A stretch of 64,000 nucleotides of DNA from Rhodothermales bacterium (GTDB lineage Bacteria > Bacteroidota > Rhodothermia > Rhodothermales > Bin80), in NCBI GenBank assembly GCA_958296045.1, contig CATQHT010000002.1:310001-374000 (forward strand), written 5' to 3'. Position 1 is the stretch's first letter; each line of letters starts with the position of its first letter. Made by a program: the position numbers and the translations under genes. Under the pieces are notes generated by a model. It made no database searches and had not been told where the DNA came from. It saw nothing but the letters and a program-made list of their open reading frames with translations. This document shows positions 46,013 through 55,287 of this stretch, piece by piece.

Positions 46013-49000
46013 ATGCTTCGCCAGTTCTTCGGTTGTGCTCTTTTCCTGCTCCTTTTGCCGCTGCCATCGGCCATCAAGGCGCAGGAAGCTGTCTATGATA
46101 CCACACTGTTGCGGGCGCTGGAGTATCGGAGTGTGGGCCCCTATCGAGGCGGTCGTTCTGCTGCTGTGGCGGGCGTTCCGGGACGTCCCATGCTGGCGTA
46201 TTTCGGTGCCACTGGCGGTGGCGTGTGGCGTTCGACGACAGGCGGTGCCACCTGGCAGAACATCTCTGACAGCTACTTTGGTGGCTCCATCGGTGCGGTA
46301 GCGGTCAGCACCTGGGATCCGAACGTCATCTATGTGGGAGGCGGAGAAAAGACCGTGCGCGGCAATGTTTCTCACGGGTACGGCATGTACAAGTCCCTGG
46401 ATGCTGGTAAGTCATGGAATTTTATTGGCCTTGGGGATTCTCATCGTATACCGCGCATCCGGATACACCCGAGGAACCCGGATCTGGTCTATGTCGCGGT
46501 GATGGGGCACCTGTCGGGCCCTAACGAAGAGCGAGGCATCTTTCGAAGCACCGATGGCGGTGATACTTGGGAGAAGGTGCTGTACATCAACGACGAGGTC
46601 GGCTTCGTGGACTTGGCGATGGATCCTTCCAACGCGCGCGTGCTGTATGCCAGTGCGTGGCGTGTCATCCGCACGCCGTACAGCCTCGAGAGTGGCGGGC
46701 CCGGTTCCGGCATTTGGAAATCTACAGACGGCGGCGATTCCTGGGAGGAGATTACTGGCCAGGATAACGGTCTGCCCGAGGGAACGCTGGGCATTAGCGG
46801 GGTAGCGATTTCGCCGGTCAATCCGAACCGGGTTTTTGCGATAATAGAGGCGGACGAGGGGGGTGTATTCCGCTCTGATGACGGAGGGACTTCCTGGCGT
46901 CGGATTAACAGTGACCGCAGCCTGCGGCAGCGTGCCTGGTACTACACGCGGATCTATGCTGACGTGGAGAACGAGGATGTCGTCTATGTCTTGAATGTCC
47001 GGTTTTGGCGCTCCAAGGATGGGGGCCGCACATACGAGAGCATCTCTACGCCACACGGTGACCACCACGACCTGTGGATCGATCCTGAGGACAGCCGCCA
47101 CCTTATTATTGCCGATGACGGTGGCGCCCAGGTCACCTTTGATGGTGGCCGTAACTGGAGTACCTACTACAACCAGCCTACGGCGCAGTTTTATCGGGTA
47201 GCGACCGACAATCATTTTCCATACCGTATCTACGGTGCGCAGCAGGACAACTCGACCGTGCGCATCTTGCATACGTCCAATGGCCGCAACGAGCGTGATT
47301 GGGAGCCGACCGCAGGAGGTGAGAGCGGCTGGCTTGCGCCCTCACTGGACAACCCTGAAATTGTATTCGGAGGTTCGTATGGTGGATTCCTTACGCGGGT
47401 CAACCACGACACGGGCGAGCGTCGGGCGGTGAATGTGTACCCCGACAATCCTATGGGCCATGGCGCGGAGGGCATGAAGGTCCGGTTTCAATGGAACTTC
47501 CCGATCCTATTTTCGCAGCATGATTCGGGCGTGTTGTACACCGCTGGCAATCACCTTTTCAAGTCCACCAACGAGGGGCAGTCGTGGGAGATTCTCAGCC
47601 CCGACCTGACGCGCGCTGATTCGTCGAAGCTGGGGCCCAGTGGCGGGCCGATCACCAAGGACAATACGGGGGTGGAGTATTACGCCACGATCTTTGCATT
47701 GGCAGAGAGCGCACACGATCCGCAGGTGCTTTGGGTTGGCTCTGATGACGGGTTGGTACATGTAACGCGTGATGGTGGTGCCACATGGACCGATGTGACG
47801 CCAAAGGGCATGCCCGAATGGATGATGGTCAATGATTTGGTGGCCCACCCTTTTGAGGGTGGTGGCGTCTATATGGCTGGCACGCGGTACAAGCTTGACG
47901 ATTTTGCGCCGTACTTGTACAGGACAGAGGACTACGGAGAGACGTGGGCGGAGATTGCGGCTGGCATTGATCGGCAGCATTTCACGCGTGCCATCCAGCC
48001 AGACCCTGTGCGGCCGGGGCTGCTTTATGTGGGCACAGAAAGCGGTATGTACGTGTCTTTTGATGACGGGGCGCGTTGGACATCGTTTCAGCGCAACCTG
48101 CCGGTGGTGCCCATTACGGATCTGGCGTGGAAGGATCACGATCTGGTGGTCGCCACCCAAGGCCGTTCATTCTGGGTCATGGACGATGTGTCGCTTTTGC
48201 ACCAGTTGTCCGATGAGGTGGCTGCGAGCGCTATGTGGTTGTTTGAGCCGCAGCCGCTGGTGCGGGGTGCGGGAAGCAGCGTAGTGCTCCGGTACTATCT
48301 GAAGGAGGAGCCGGCGGATTCGGCAGCGGTGATGCTACGAATTCTGGAGGAGGACGGCACCATCATAAAGAGCTTTGACCAGGAGCGTCTAAATGCTCGA
48401 GCTGGTGCTCAGAGTTTCCGGTGGAATACGCGGTATGAGGATGCCGAGAGCTTTGAGGGGCTCATCATGTGGAGTGGTAGCGTGCAGGGGCCGCGTGCGG
48501 TGCCGGGTCGGTACCGCGCACGGTTGGTGGCCAATGGCGACTCGGTGGAGGTGCCTTTTGAGATTCAGATTGATCCGCGCGCCATGTCAGATGTTGCCGA
48601 CCTTAAGGCGCAGTTCGAGTTCCTTAGTGGTGTGCGCGACAAACTTAGTGAGACCCATCGCGCCATCAAGAAGATTCGGAGCGTTCGTAGCATGGCACGC
48701 GATCTGGCCATGCGCACCGATGCGTCAGAGGAGGTGAAGGCGGCTGCCGACAGTCTTGTGCAGCAGCTGACCGTGATTGAGGAGGTGCTATACCAGACGA
48801 AGAATCAGAGCCGCCAGGATCCTCTCAATTTCCCGATCCGCCTGAACAATAAGCTTGCCGCGGTAGCCTCTAACGTTTCCATTGGGGACTATCGGCCTAC
48901 GGATCAGGCGATCGCAGTCCGTGACGATCTAACCGCGAGGATAGATGCAGAGTTAGCAAACCTGCATGCGCTGTTGGGTGCTGCGGTGCCAGCGCTGAAT

Positions 49001-49054
49001 GAGATGATTCGAGCTGCCGATATGCCAGCCATATTCCTGGACCCAGAAGAATGA
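46013..49054 (+). CDS. Sortilin/VPS10-like BNR-repeat exported protein
   Basis: A 1013-aa protein from the ATG at 46013 (MLRQFFGCALFLLLL), with a signal peptide ending near AIKAQ. At least five BNR/Asp-box repeats are visible (WRSTTGGATWQNIS, YKSLDAGKSWNF, FRSTDGGDTWEKV, WKSTDGGDSWEEI, FRSDDGGTSWRR), forming a propeller. A C-terminal Ig-like/helical region follows (MLRILEEDGTIIKSF). Such proteins are abundant in Rhodothermota, Gemmatimonadota and related lineages and are often labelled glycosyl hydrolase without proof of activity. It is exported or periplasmic. No partner gene is adjacent. Confidence 0.9.
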   Translation: MLRQFFGCALFLLLLPLPSAIKAQEAVYDTTLLRALEYRSVGPYRGGRSAAVAGVPGRPMLAYFGATGGGVWRSTTGGATWQNISDSYFGGSIGAVAVSTWDPNVIYVGGGEKTVRGNVSHGYGMYKSLDAGKSWNFIGLGDSHRIPRIRIHPRNPDLVYVAVMGHLSGPNEERGIFRSTDGGDTWEKVLYINDEVGFVDLAMDPSNARVLYASAWRVIRTPYSLESGGPGSGIWKSTDGGDSWEEITGQDNGLPEGTLGISGVAISPVNPNRVFAIIEADEGGVFRSDDGGTSWRRINSDRSLRQRAWYYTRIYADVENEDVVYVLNVRFWRSKDGGRTYESISTPHGDHHDLWIDPEDSRHLIIADDGGAQVTFDGGRNWSTYYNQPTAQFYRVATDNHFPYRIYGAQQDNSTVRILHTSNGRNERDWEPTAGGESGWLAPSLDNPEIVFGGSYGGFLTRVNHDTGERRAVNVYPDNPMGHGAEGMKVRFQWNFPILFSQHDSGVLYTAGNHLFKSTNEGQSWEILSPDLTRADSSKLGPSGGPITKDNTGVEYYATIFALAESAHDPQVLWVGSDDGLVHVTRDGGATWTDVTPKGMPEWMMVNDLVAHPFEGGGVYMAGTRYKLDDFAPYLYRTEDYGETWAEIAAGIDRQHFTRAIQPDPVRPGLLYVGTESGMYVSFDDGARWTSFQRNLPVVPITDLAWKDHDLVVATQGRSFWVMDDVSLLHQLSDEVAASAMWLFEPQPLVRGAGSSVVLRYYLKEEPADSAAVMLRILEEDGTIIKSFDQERLNARAGAQSFRWNTRYEDAESFEGLIMWSGSVQGPRAVPGRYRARLVANGDSVEVPFEIQIDPRAMSDVADLKAQFEFLSGVRDKLSETHRAIKKIRSVRSMARDLAMRTDASEEVKAAADSLVQQLTVIEEVLYQTKNQSRQDPLNFPIRLNNKLAAVASNVSIGDYRPTDQAIAVRDDLTARIDAELANLHALLGAAVPALNEMIRAADMPAIFLDPEE

Positions 49055-49598
49055 TCGCATTGCGTCCCTTAGGGCAATCTCAGCTCATTCACCGTTGGGT
49101 TGTGCAGGAGGCTGGCCCTTGGGAGAGGAGCGACGTGCGTGTACTGGTCCGCTGTGTACCCGCCAGCGTGCGGTTGCCTCCGATCTGAAACGCTGCAGGC
49201 CCGGGAGCTGGACCGTTCGACCACCTTGGCGCTTGCCCGTAGTGTGCAGCAATTCCTGGCGCGGATGGTAGAAGAAGGCAAGACGCCATATCCATCACGG
49301 AGCCTCAGCACCTGATTCGACTCCTGATTAGTGAAGTACGCACGGGTAAGACAGACATCACGGTGTGCCGTTGCATACCACTTCCCTGCGCCATGTTCCG
49401 GTCCGCCTTTGCGCTTGCGCGACAGTGCCACGGACTTTTTTGATTCCTCGTTGTGGTCAAGGCATGCATAGCACTGGGTATCGGACAGTGATTGTAACAC
49501 GCCCGACCAACGAATAATCGTGAACCCTCAGTGCCTGGTGCCCACAGCGCCCGACGGGCAGCTCAGGGTGGGCCGACTTGTAGGGAGTCCGCCAAGCT
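49055..49598. other. Gene-poor junction into the second defence island
   Basis: About 540 bp. A minus-strand stretch (CYACLDHNEESKKSVALSRK, then TRAYFTNQESNQVLRL) has some protein-like character and may be a decayed mobile-element gene, but I do not recognise it and find no intact start. Confidence 0.35.
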
Positions 49599-50111
49599 TC
49601 ACGGATAATTGGCGCGAATCCGAATCGCTTCCTCCACCACATTGGCCAAGTGGTTCTTTATCCAGCTGTAGCATTGCCTGCTGTCGTATCCCACCGGGTC
49701 ATAGCATTTCACGACAGAGGACAGAGAGTGCTGGTACCCGTATTGATCGGGGACGGTGAAGTCTTGAAAAGGGTTACGACCCATCCAGGATTGATTGCGG
49801 TCCTGATCAAGGAGTTTGTGTATGTGGATGCCAGCTAACCCCTTCCCTAGCTGCCAGGACTTCTTGATCTCATAATCGATCCAGTGCCGCCCTGCGGTCC
49901 ATGCGCCGACCAACACCAGCGTACATGAACGGTACTTCATTTGGTCGTTGATCCATTCCTTGATCGCCTTGTCTCCGCCCCTTTTCACGTCCTCCCACTG
50001 GTTGTCTGTCGCTGGGCGGTTTCCCTCGACCACACCGATGTTTCGCACAGTCGCTGCGCGCCAGCTATCGGCCGCATAATGAAAGCTGTAGAATACCCTG
50101 CGTCTGATCAT
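49599..50111 (-). CDS. TIR-like (MTH538/ThsB-type, DUF1863) protein
   Basis: A 170-aa protein from the ATG at 50111 (MIRRRVFYSFHYAAD); the track start is a TTG six codons upstream. RRVFYSFHYAADSWRAATVR, then KAIKEWINDQMKYRSCTLVL and GAWTAGRHWIDYEIKKSW, is the TIR-like fold of the MTH538/DUF1863 family, which includes ThsB of Thoeris. In Thoeris, ThsB makes a cyclic ADP-ribose-type signal on phage infection. No ThsA is visible. Immediately upstream is a damaged ORF (50174..50543) that might have been a partner. Confidence 0.82.
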   Translation of the reverse strand: MIRRRVFYSFHYAADSWRAATVRNIGVVEGNRPATDNQWEDVKRGGDKAIKEWINDQMKYRSCTLVLVGAWTAGRHWIDYEIKKSWQLGKGLAGIHIHKLLDQDRNQSWMGRNPFQDFTVPDQYGYQHSLSSVVKCYDPVGYDSRQCYSWIKNHLANVVEEAIRIRANYP

Positions 50112-50173
50112 TCTCCAAATGGTGCGCAATAAGTGATGCAGATCGTCAGCACGGTCAATGTAAGAAGTGAGCC

Positions 50174-50543
50174 TCAGAAGGCGGCATTAGCAGCAACGAC
50201 CGAGATCGGACCGCCCAGCACCAATCGCCTAACCAGAATCGGACGGCATTCCTCAACCTCACGATATCCATCGATAAGTCGGTGGCATGCTCGTTCGGCT
50301 GGCGTGTGCAGTCGAACAGCTTCCAGAAGCGCGGTGCCTGGAACAGGAGGATCCGTCCAGTCCCCAATAAGCTAGGACAGGAAACAGGGACACCAGGCCC
50401 AGCTCAAAAGAGTCGGCTTGGACAGAAACCAGAAGCAGGGGCGGAAACGTAGGGTACTCCATCCCTTCATCTAAATAGGGGGCGGACGCTAGGTGATAAA
50501 CCACTCCCTGGATGAAATCGAGGTGCTTCGACTCCTTTGTCAT
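50174..50543 (-). pseudogene. Frame-disrupted ORF upstream of the TIR gene
   Basis: The ATG at 50543 opens a frame with MTKESKHLDFIQGVVYHLAS and VSVQADSFELGLVSLFPVLA. Around 50360 the sense appears to move to another frame, absent from the track, that reads DWTDPPVPGTALLEAVRLHT ... ERACHRLIDGYREVEECRPI and stops at 50174. Together they would make about 120 aa of unrecognised family. If correct, the TIR protein's neighbour is inactivated by a frameshift. Confidence 0.35.
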
Positions 50544-50560
50544 GCTTATTCCCCTTTAGC

Positions 50561-53320
50561 TCACCGCACCGGTTTCATGCCGCCCCTTCGACCAAGGCCG
50601 TAGCCGACCCGGAATACGTCTGGAATGTTAACGCGGCCGTCCTTGAGACGCTGGAATACGCCCAAGGATTCGAGGTCCTTGCGAACGCCGATGCTCCCAC
50701 GATCGATGCTGCGAGGCGGGAGATTGACTTCGCCTTGACTAATCTGCTCAGACAGTCGGTCGAGGACTTGGCATTCACCCCAGACCTTGTCGATTTCTTC
50801 GAACCTGCAGGGAACCACTGTTCCCCTTAGCGAGCGCAGAAGGCTATCCACCCATGGATTGTCTTCGCGGAGTTCCTGGACTCGAATCTTCGAGGCCTCT
50901 CGGACCCCATGCTTCACACTCTTGTAGTGGAGGGCGTAGTCGTGTTCTGGGTGATGGTTCGAGGTGTCAATAGCCGCAGATCGTAGGGCTACAATAAACG
51001 ACCGTGGACTAACCATGGCCTTGGCGTCTCCAAGGTGATTGGGAATCCATGTATACGGAAACCCTCGCTTACGGTTTGTACCCATCCAGGGCCCGGCGAT
51101 GACGGAGTGAAACTGTTCCCGCTGAATGTCTTCGTCGACTGCAAGCGGCGCAGGCACTCTGAAGATCTGCTCACCTCCAGATTCGACGACTGGCCAGTCT
51201 CCGTCCGCGAGCCGCCTACGCAGGGCATCTCCGTGTTTGCCATTGCCCAGATATTGCCACAGCATGCCGTAAAGAGCAAGGCGTGGCCATGTCAGTTGCG
51301 CTGAGGACGAAAAGACTTTGGAAGCGTCTGGGAAATCGGCGACTCTTGCCTCGTCGGCTTGGTCCAACCTGAGAAACACCTTTGCTCGCAGCCTTCGGTA
51401 GGAACGCATGGCGAGGGCGTGGCGGAGCAGTCCGCGGATCAACCGAAACATGGTTGACCAATCGTCGGCGCACCGATCAAGCCCGTCGAATACTACGATG
51501 GAGTATTTTTCCTCGCCGTCCAACTTTTTGTCACAGTCGCGAAACAGCCGTGTGATCTCCTCGGGGTTTTGCTTTACGTAATTCGCGCGCTTCTCCCACG
51601 ATTCCCATTTCCTCAGCGGGTGGTCGACATCCGTAAGGTGATGGGCGTGTACGGTGCGCCAAATGGTTCGGGGTTCCACATTGCGCCTGATAATGGCCTG
51701 AATCTCGTCCCTTCCCGGGTAGCTGTCCGGTGCTTCGATAACACCGAACCCCGCCCGAACTTCGGACTTAGCAGTCGGACCCAAACGCGGGTGCAACTCT
51801 GTTAGAAATGCCCGGACCGATGGATCCTGGAGCGTGCTCCACCAGAATGTCTTTCCTGCCCCACGCATTCCTGTCACCAGCAAGACATTGGGGTCTAAAG
51901 CCTTCCTGTGAGAAGGGGGAAGGTACAGCTGTGAGGGTAGCGGCGCGTCGCCGTGACTTGTACCCTCTGGTAGATCGCCCAATGCGATTCGAACGGTGTT
52001 AGCATCGGCCTCTCGTTCTGCTAAAATGATAGGCGTCGCCTGAGCGGTGCGAGCCTGATGCTGCTGCCCGAAACGCTGCAGGAAAGGCTGGTAGGCTTGC
52101 GCCACAGCGGCTTCCTTTGAGCGGCGTACCGCGGTTCCGTGGGTAAGACCGCGATTCCACCTGATAACCAGCGGAGTGTGCGGCGCGGCGTCCTCCCCAA
52201 GTGCGTAGGAAACCGCATCGGTAGGGACAGCGGTGCCCGCCGACAGGGTGTCGTAGAGGTACTCCGTAAACAGGTCCCAAGCATTCTCACGGAATCGCTC
52301 TAAGTATCGCTCGGTGTCGAGTTCCGGCGTTAGGGCGGACACGATCGACAGACGCTCGCGAATGTCGGATGCCAGCCCCAGCGTATTCCAGTGCTCAAAA
52401 AGGATCCCGTATCCTGTCCACGTAGCCGGCGAATCTACGGCGAACAGCATGACCTCTGCACCGATGTCGGTAACGGCAGCTGCAGCGATATCATGGAGGC
52501 CGCTTCGGCTCTCCAAGATGACCACGGTTGGCTTCAGCGTGTTCTCCAACGTATCCAAAAGCTTCCGAAGTCGCGGGATCCACGGGTCCGCAGCGGTATC
52601 CATGTAGACACGCCCCAACTTGGCCAAGTAGTCGCCTGGGTCACGTCCGTGCGCCGGTACTACCCACACGGTGCCTTCCAGATCGCGTGTCCATACTGGG
52701 CTCCCTACGATCTTGTCAATGAAGTGATGGCCTTGTCCAACCAGCTCTTCCACAAACCAATCTGTCACTCCGAACTCGGGCTGGACCTTCTCTTCGAGCA
52801 GCGCCGACGCCAGTCCAGGCGACTCTAGGTCGAGATCGACGGCCAAGACGTCCTCTCCCCGTTTTGCGAGATACCATGCGAGAACTGCCGCCGTCGTGCT
52901 GCGGCCGACACCGCCTTTGACGGAGTATAGCGTGTACCGGATGGGATGTTTGCTCTCTTGCTCACCCACCGTCCACCAGCTTCCGCCAACTAAGACCCGG
53001 TCCGCCAAGAAGACGCCGATAGCAATCTCCTGCTTCGTGTTGTCCAGCGTACGCAGCAGGTTTGGATGCACCCAAAGAACGGTTTGCCCAACCGGGCGAC
53101 CGTGCGCTCCTATGCGGTTGTGAATTGTACAGGCCAGTCTATCCAGCGCCTCACGCAAGCGGTCATTGCTTTCAAAGTCCTCCGACACCGATAACGTGAT
53201 CTTGCCGAACATGTCGCGAACCACGTAGATTTTGGGCCTATCCTCGGGCAGGTCGACGACACGAAGTGCCTCAATCAAATGATTTCGCACATGATCGAAG
53301 GAAACAAATGAGCCGCTCAT
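50561..53320 (-). CDS. KGGVGR-motif ATPase with second P-loop NTPase domain
   Basis: A 919-aa protein from the ATG at 53320 (MSGSFVSFDH), which overlaps the upstream HEPN-like stop by 4 bp. The first ~120 residues are unassigned. A MinD/ParA-type ATPase follows, with variant Walker A SVKGGVGRSTTAAVLAW near 133-149 and VDLDLESPGLA. A second P-loop (VTGMRGAGKTFWW near 482-494) with Walker B VVFDGLDRCADDW near 609 looks STAND/KAP-like. A C-terminal winged-helix-like part ends the protein. The P-loop pair and the HEPN partner fit an abortive-infection-type sensor/switch. That role is inferred. Confidence 0.75.
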   Translation of the reverse strand: MSGSFVSFDHVRNHLIEALRVVDLPEDRPKIYVVRDMFGKITLSVSEDFESNDRLREALDRLACTIHNRIGAHGRPVGQTVLWVHPNLLRTLDNTKQEIAIGVFLADRVLVGGSWWTVGEQESKHPIRYTLYSVKGGVGRSTTAAVLAWYLAKRGEDVLAVDLDLESPGLASALLEEKVQPEFGVTDWFVEELVGQGHHFIDKIVGSPVWTRDLEGTVWVVPAHGRDPGDYLAKLGRVYMDTAADPWIPRLRKLLDTLENTLKPTVVILESRSGLHDIAAAAVTDIGAEVMLFAVDSPATWTGYGILFEHWNTLGLASDIRERLSIVSALTPELDTERYLERFRENAWDLFTEYLYDTLSAGTAVPTDAVSYALGEDAAPHTPLVIRWNRGLTHGTAVRRSKEAAVAQAYQPFLQRFGQQHQARTAQATPIILAEREADANTVRIALGDLPEGTSHGDAPLPSQLYLPPSHRKALDPNVLLVTGMRGAGKTFWWSTLQDPSVRAFLTELHPRLGPTAKSEVRAGFGVIEAPDSYPGRDEIQAIIRRNVEPRTIWRTVHAHHLTDVDHPLRKWESWEKRANYVKQNPEEITRLFRDCDKKLDGEEKYSIVVFDGLDRCADDWSTMFRLIRGLLRHALAMRSYRRLRAKVFLRLDQADEARVADFPDASKVFSSSAQLTWPRLALYGMLWQYLGNGKHGDALRRRLADGDWPVVESGGEQIFRVPAPLAVDEDIQREQFHSVIAGPWMGTNRKRGFPYTWIPNHLGDAKAMVSPRSFIVALRSAAIDTSNHHPEHDYALHYKSVKHGVREASKIRVQELREDNPWVDSLLRSLRGTVVPCRFEEIDKVWGECQVLDRLSEQISQGEVNLPPRSIDRGSIGVRKDLESLGVFQRLKDGRVNIPDVFRVGYGLGRRGGMKPVR

Positions 53321-53739
53321 AACGTGCCGTCCTGTTCCGCAAATTTGACCATGCAAAGGATGCCTCGGGCAGCCTCCCGGTGCTGGTCTACTGCGCCTTT
53401 ATCGGAGAAGCCAGTCCGTGAGTACCGGAGGTGATGTGACCAGTCCGAGAATGGAGTACCGGGCGGAAGCTTTCCCAAATACATCGACGCCTCACGACCC
53501 GCGGCGAAGCTCTTAAACTTCGGCCATAGGTCTTCAATGTGCTTCCGGTATCCTGACTCCCTAGGGTTGCCGGAAGGTGTCAGGTCCATTCCCAGACCCG
53601 CCATGACTGCTTTGAGCCCGCACTCTGCACTAATGCCGAAAAGGTGGTCAGCGTTTCCCCATCGCTCATGGGCGTACAGGAGCTCGCCGTCTTTCCAATG
53701 TCGCCTTTGTGCGTCCGCGAAACTGGCTGTCGGGGTCAC
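53317..53739 (-). CDS. HEPN-like small protein, partner of the KGGVGR ATPase
   Basis: A 140-aa helical protein. The N-terminal pattern RRHWKDGELLYAHERWGNAD followed by HLFGISAECGLKAVMAGLG is the arrangement seen in HEPN-fold proteins (helix, A-x-L-x-G-x-x-A/E-C-x-LK). A second conserved stretch is SDWSHHLRYSRTG ... VDQHREAARGIL. A canonical RX4-6H RNase motif is not obvious, so it may be a non-catalytic HEPN or a substrate-binding member. The 4-bp overlap with the ATPase gene (ATGA) indicates obligatory co-expression. Confidence 0.55.
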   Translation of the reverse strand: MTPTASFADAQRRHWKDGELLYAHERWGNADHLFGISAECGLKAVMAGLGMDLTPSGNPRESGYRKHIEDLWPKFKSFAAGREASMYLGKLPPGTPFSDWSHHLRYSRTGFSDKGAVDQHREAARGILCMVKFAEQDGTL

Positions 53740-54259
53740 GAATTACGTTTCTCTTTAGCCCGCTGTACGATCAGCTCTAGGCAGATTGCTTAGACTAGCC
53801 CTGGACACGATCCGAATACCAATAGCAGCAGCGCTGGCTACGCTGGGGAGCGACCTTGCTGCTACGTATCCGACGTTCCAAGAAGGTAAAACGAGGCGCA
53901 TGTACAATTTGTTGCCGACCTTGATGCGAGCCGAAAGTATAGCCAGGACGCATCCGTTCGGAAGTCCGTCTATTTCAGCTGATTAGTGCCGCGCGGAGGC
54001 GGTATTGCGCCATTAATTGGCTCCAGGCTGGGTACCGCAGGGGCGTGGGGATGCTGGGCACAGCCGGTTGGCAGCTTGCCCTGCTGGTGTGACGGTGTTA
54101 CGGCAGCTGTCCATCGACGTGATGAGTACTCTGGCGGAGATAGCGGTGGGTGTACGCAGGGCGTTTGAGTGGTGGTGCACTGCTGTGCAGGTTTTGCGCT
54201 CAGGAGCGGCGCAGAGGGGCTTATGCGCTGGTGCGTACGCGTGGGAGCTGTGTCTGTGA
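53740..54259. other. No supported gene
   Basis: About 520 bp between the HEPN-like gene start and the IS66 remnant. It probably contains the promoter of the HEPN-ATPase pair. ORFs in it are shadows. Confidence 0.35.
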
Positions 54260-54980
54260 GATGTGGGCGCTTTCAAGCTTGGCCCACCGATGTGGCAGCA
54301 AGTCGCCGAGGGCGGTGGTGTGCGTCGGCATGCACTCTTGGCATCTTCTAGCCAAGGTTGCGGAACAATGCCGTGCAGTTTGCAGGTGAACAGCAGCGAG
54401 TAGATGATGACAGTGCTAGGCTGCTTCGTGTGACCCGGCATGCAGGTGGTTCTTGCGCCCCAGCGGAAAGGGGCGGATGCTATTTTCCACGAGTCTGTTG
54501 AAGTGCGTCCGACCACGATTGATGAACACATAGATATCACCCTACAACGGATCCCCCTTCATCCCCGAACGAACCAAAACGCACAAGCCGTCAAATCCCT
54601 TCCGCAGGTCCGTCGGCTCGTGATACATGCAAAAGCGATGAGAAGGTACCAGCGCTAACATGAGTGGCCATCCTCATCATGAATCAGTGCCGACAGAAAC
54701 GCCGGCGGCACCGGCGAAAATACACGCAAACAGGCGCCGCCTGAAAACTGTAACGCCATTAGAGCTCCCCCGTCATGCCGAACAGGGGAAGGAACCTCCA
54801 CAAACGCGGAGCCCACCACCTCAGACGATGATGCCGCGCATTTGCGGCGCCAGTACATCAGCTGACTACGCGTTATGCCATGCTCCTGGCAAAATGCCTC
54901 CGCACGCTGCATACCACGCAAATAACGTGCGATCAATGGAAACATCGCCGCCGATGTGCCCCTAACTCTCGTTGGCATGC
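54260..54980 (-). mobile_element. IS66 remnant with internal deletion (TnpA, TnpB start joined to TnpC end)
   Basis: Reading the minus strand: TnpA (54655..54978), then the start of TnpB (MLALVPSHRFCMYHEPTDLR, then KGFDGLCVLVRSGMKGDPL) with a TAG at 54542. After RGRTHFN the sequence changes to the C-terminus of the IS66 transposase TnpC (ENSIRPFPLGRKNHLHAGSH, then IIYSLLFTCKLHG). The middle of the element is deleted. No terminal repeats could be placed. Confidence 0.75.
54655..54978 (-). CDS. tnpA: IS66-family accessory protein TnpA
   Basis: A 107-aa protein with the helix-turn-helix typical of IS66 Orf1: MFPLIARYLRGMQRAEAFCQ, then EHGITRSQLMYWRRKCAA. The C-terminal part (FVEVPSPVRHDGGA) also fits. 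It looks intact, but the rest of the element is deleted, so it cannot support transposition alone. Confidence 0.8.
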   Translation of the reverse strand: MPTRVRGTSAAMFPLIARYLRGMQRAEAFCQEHGITRSQLMYWRRKCAASSSEVVGSAFVEVPSPVRHDGGALMALQFSGGACLRVFSPVPPAFLSALIHDEDGHSC

Positions 54981-55287
54981 TAAGACCTCATGGATTGGTC
55001 AATAGAACCTCCTACAAGGTCGGGCAATAACTCCAGCTGTTCAAGATGAAGACTTTCGGACGGATACGTGGCGGGGTTTGAAAACGTGATTCTGGGAAAT
55101 GGCGGTTACCGACCGAGTCCCGTGCGTTGGCGCGCCAGATCCCGACCCTACCTGTGAGAGCTCGGGGGTGACAATCCCACGGGCTGGTCGACCATCACAG
55201 CTCGTTGGATGGGTACCGCTCGGCGACGTATGCTCCATACCGGACGCAAATTTCAATGCACTGGTCAGAGACTGCTTAGCAAGCGAA
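54981..55287. other. No supported gene
   Basis: About 300 bp between the IS66 remnant and the end of the AlbA_2-type gene. Only shadow ORFs are present. Confidence 0.35.

Noticed and set aside
52021-52828. ORFs within the KGGVGR ATPase gene
   Set aside because: They are shadows of a well-supported long gene.
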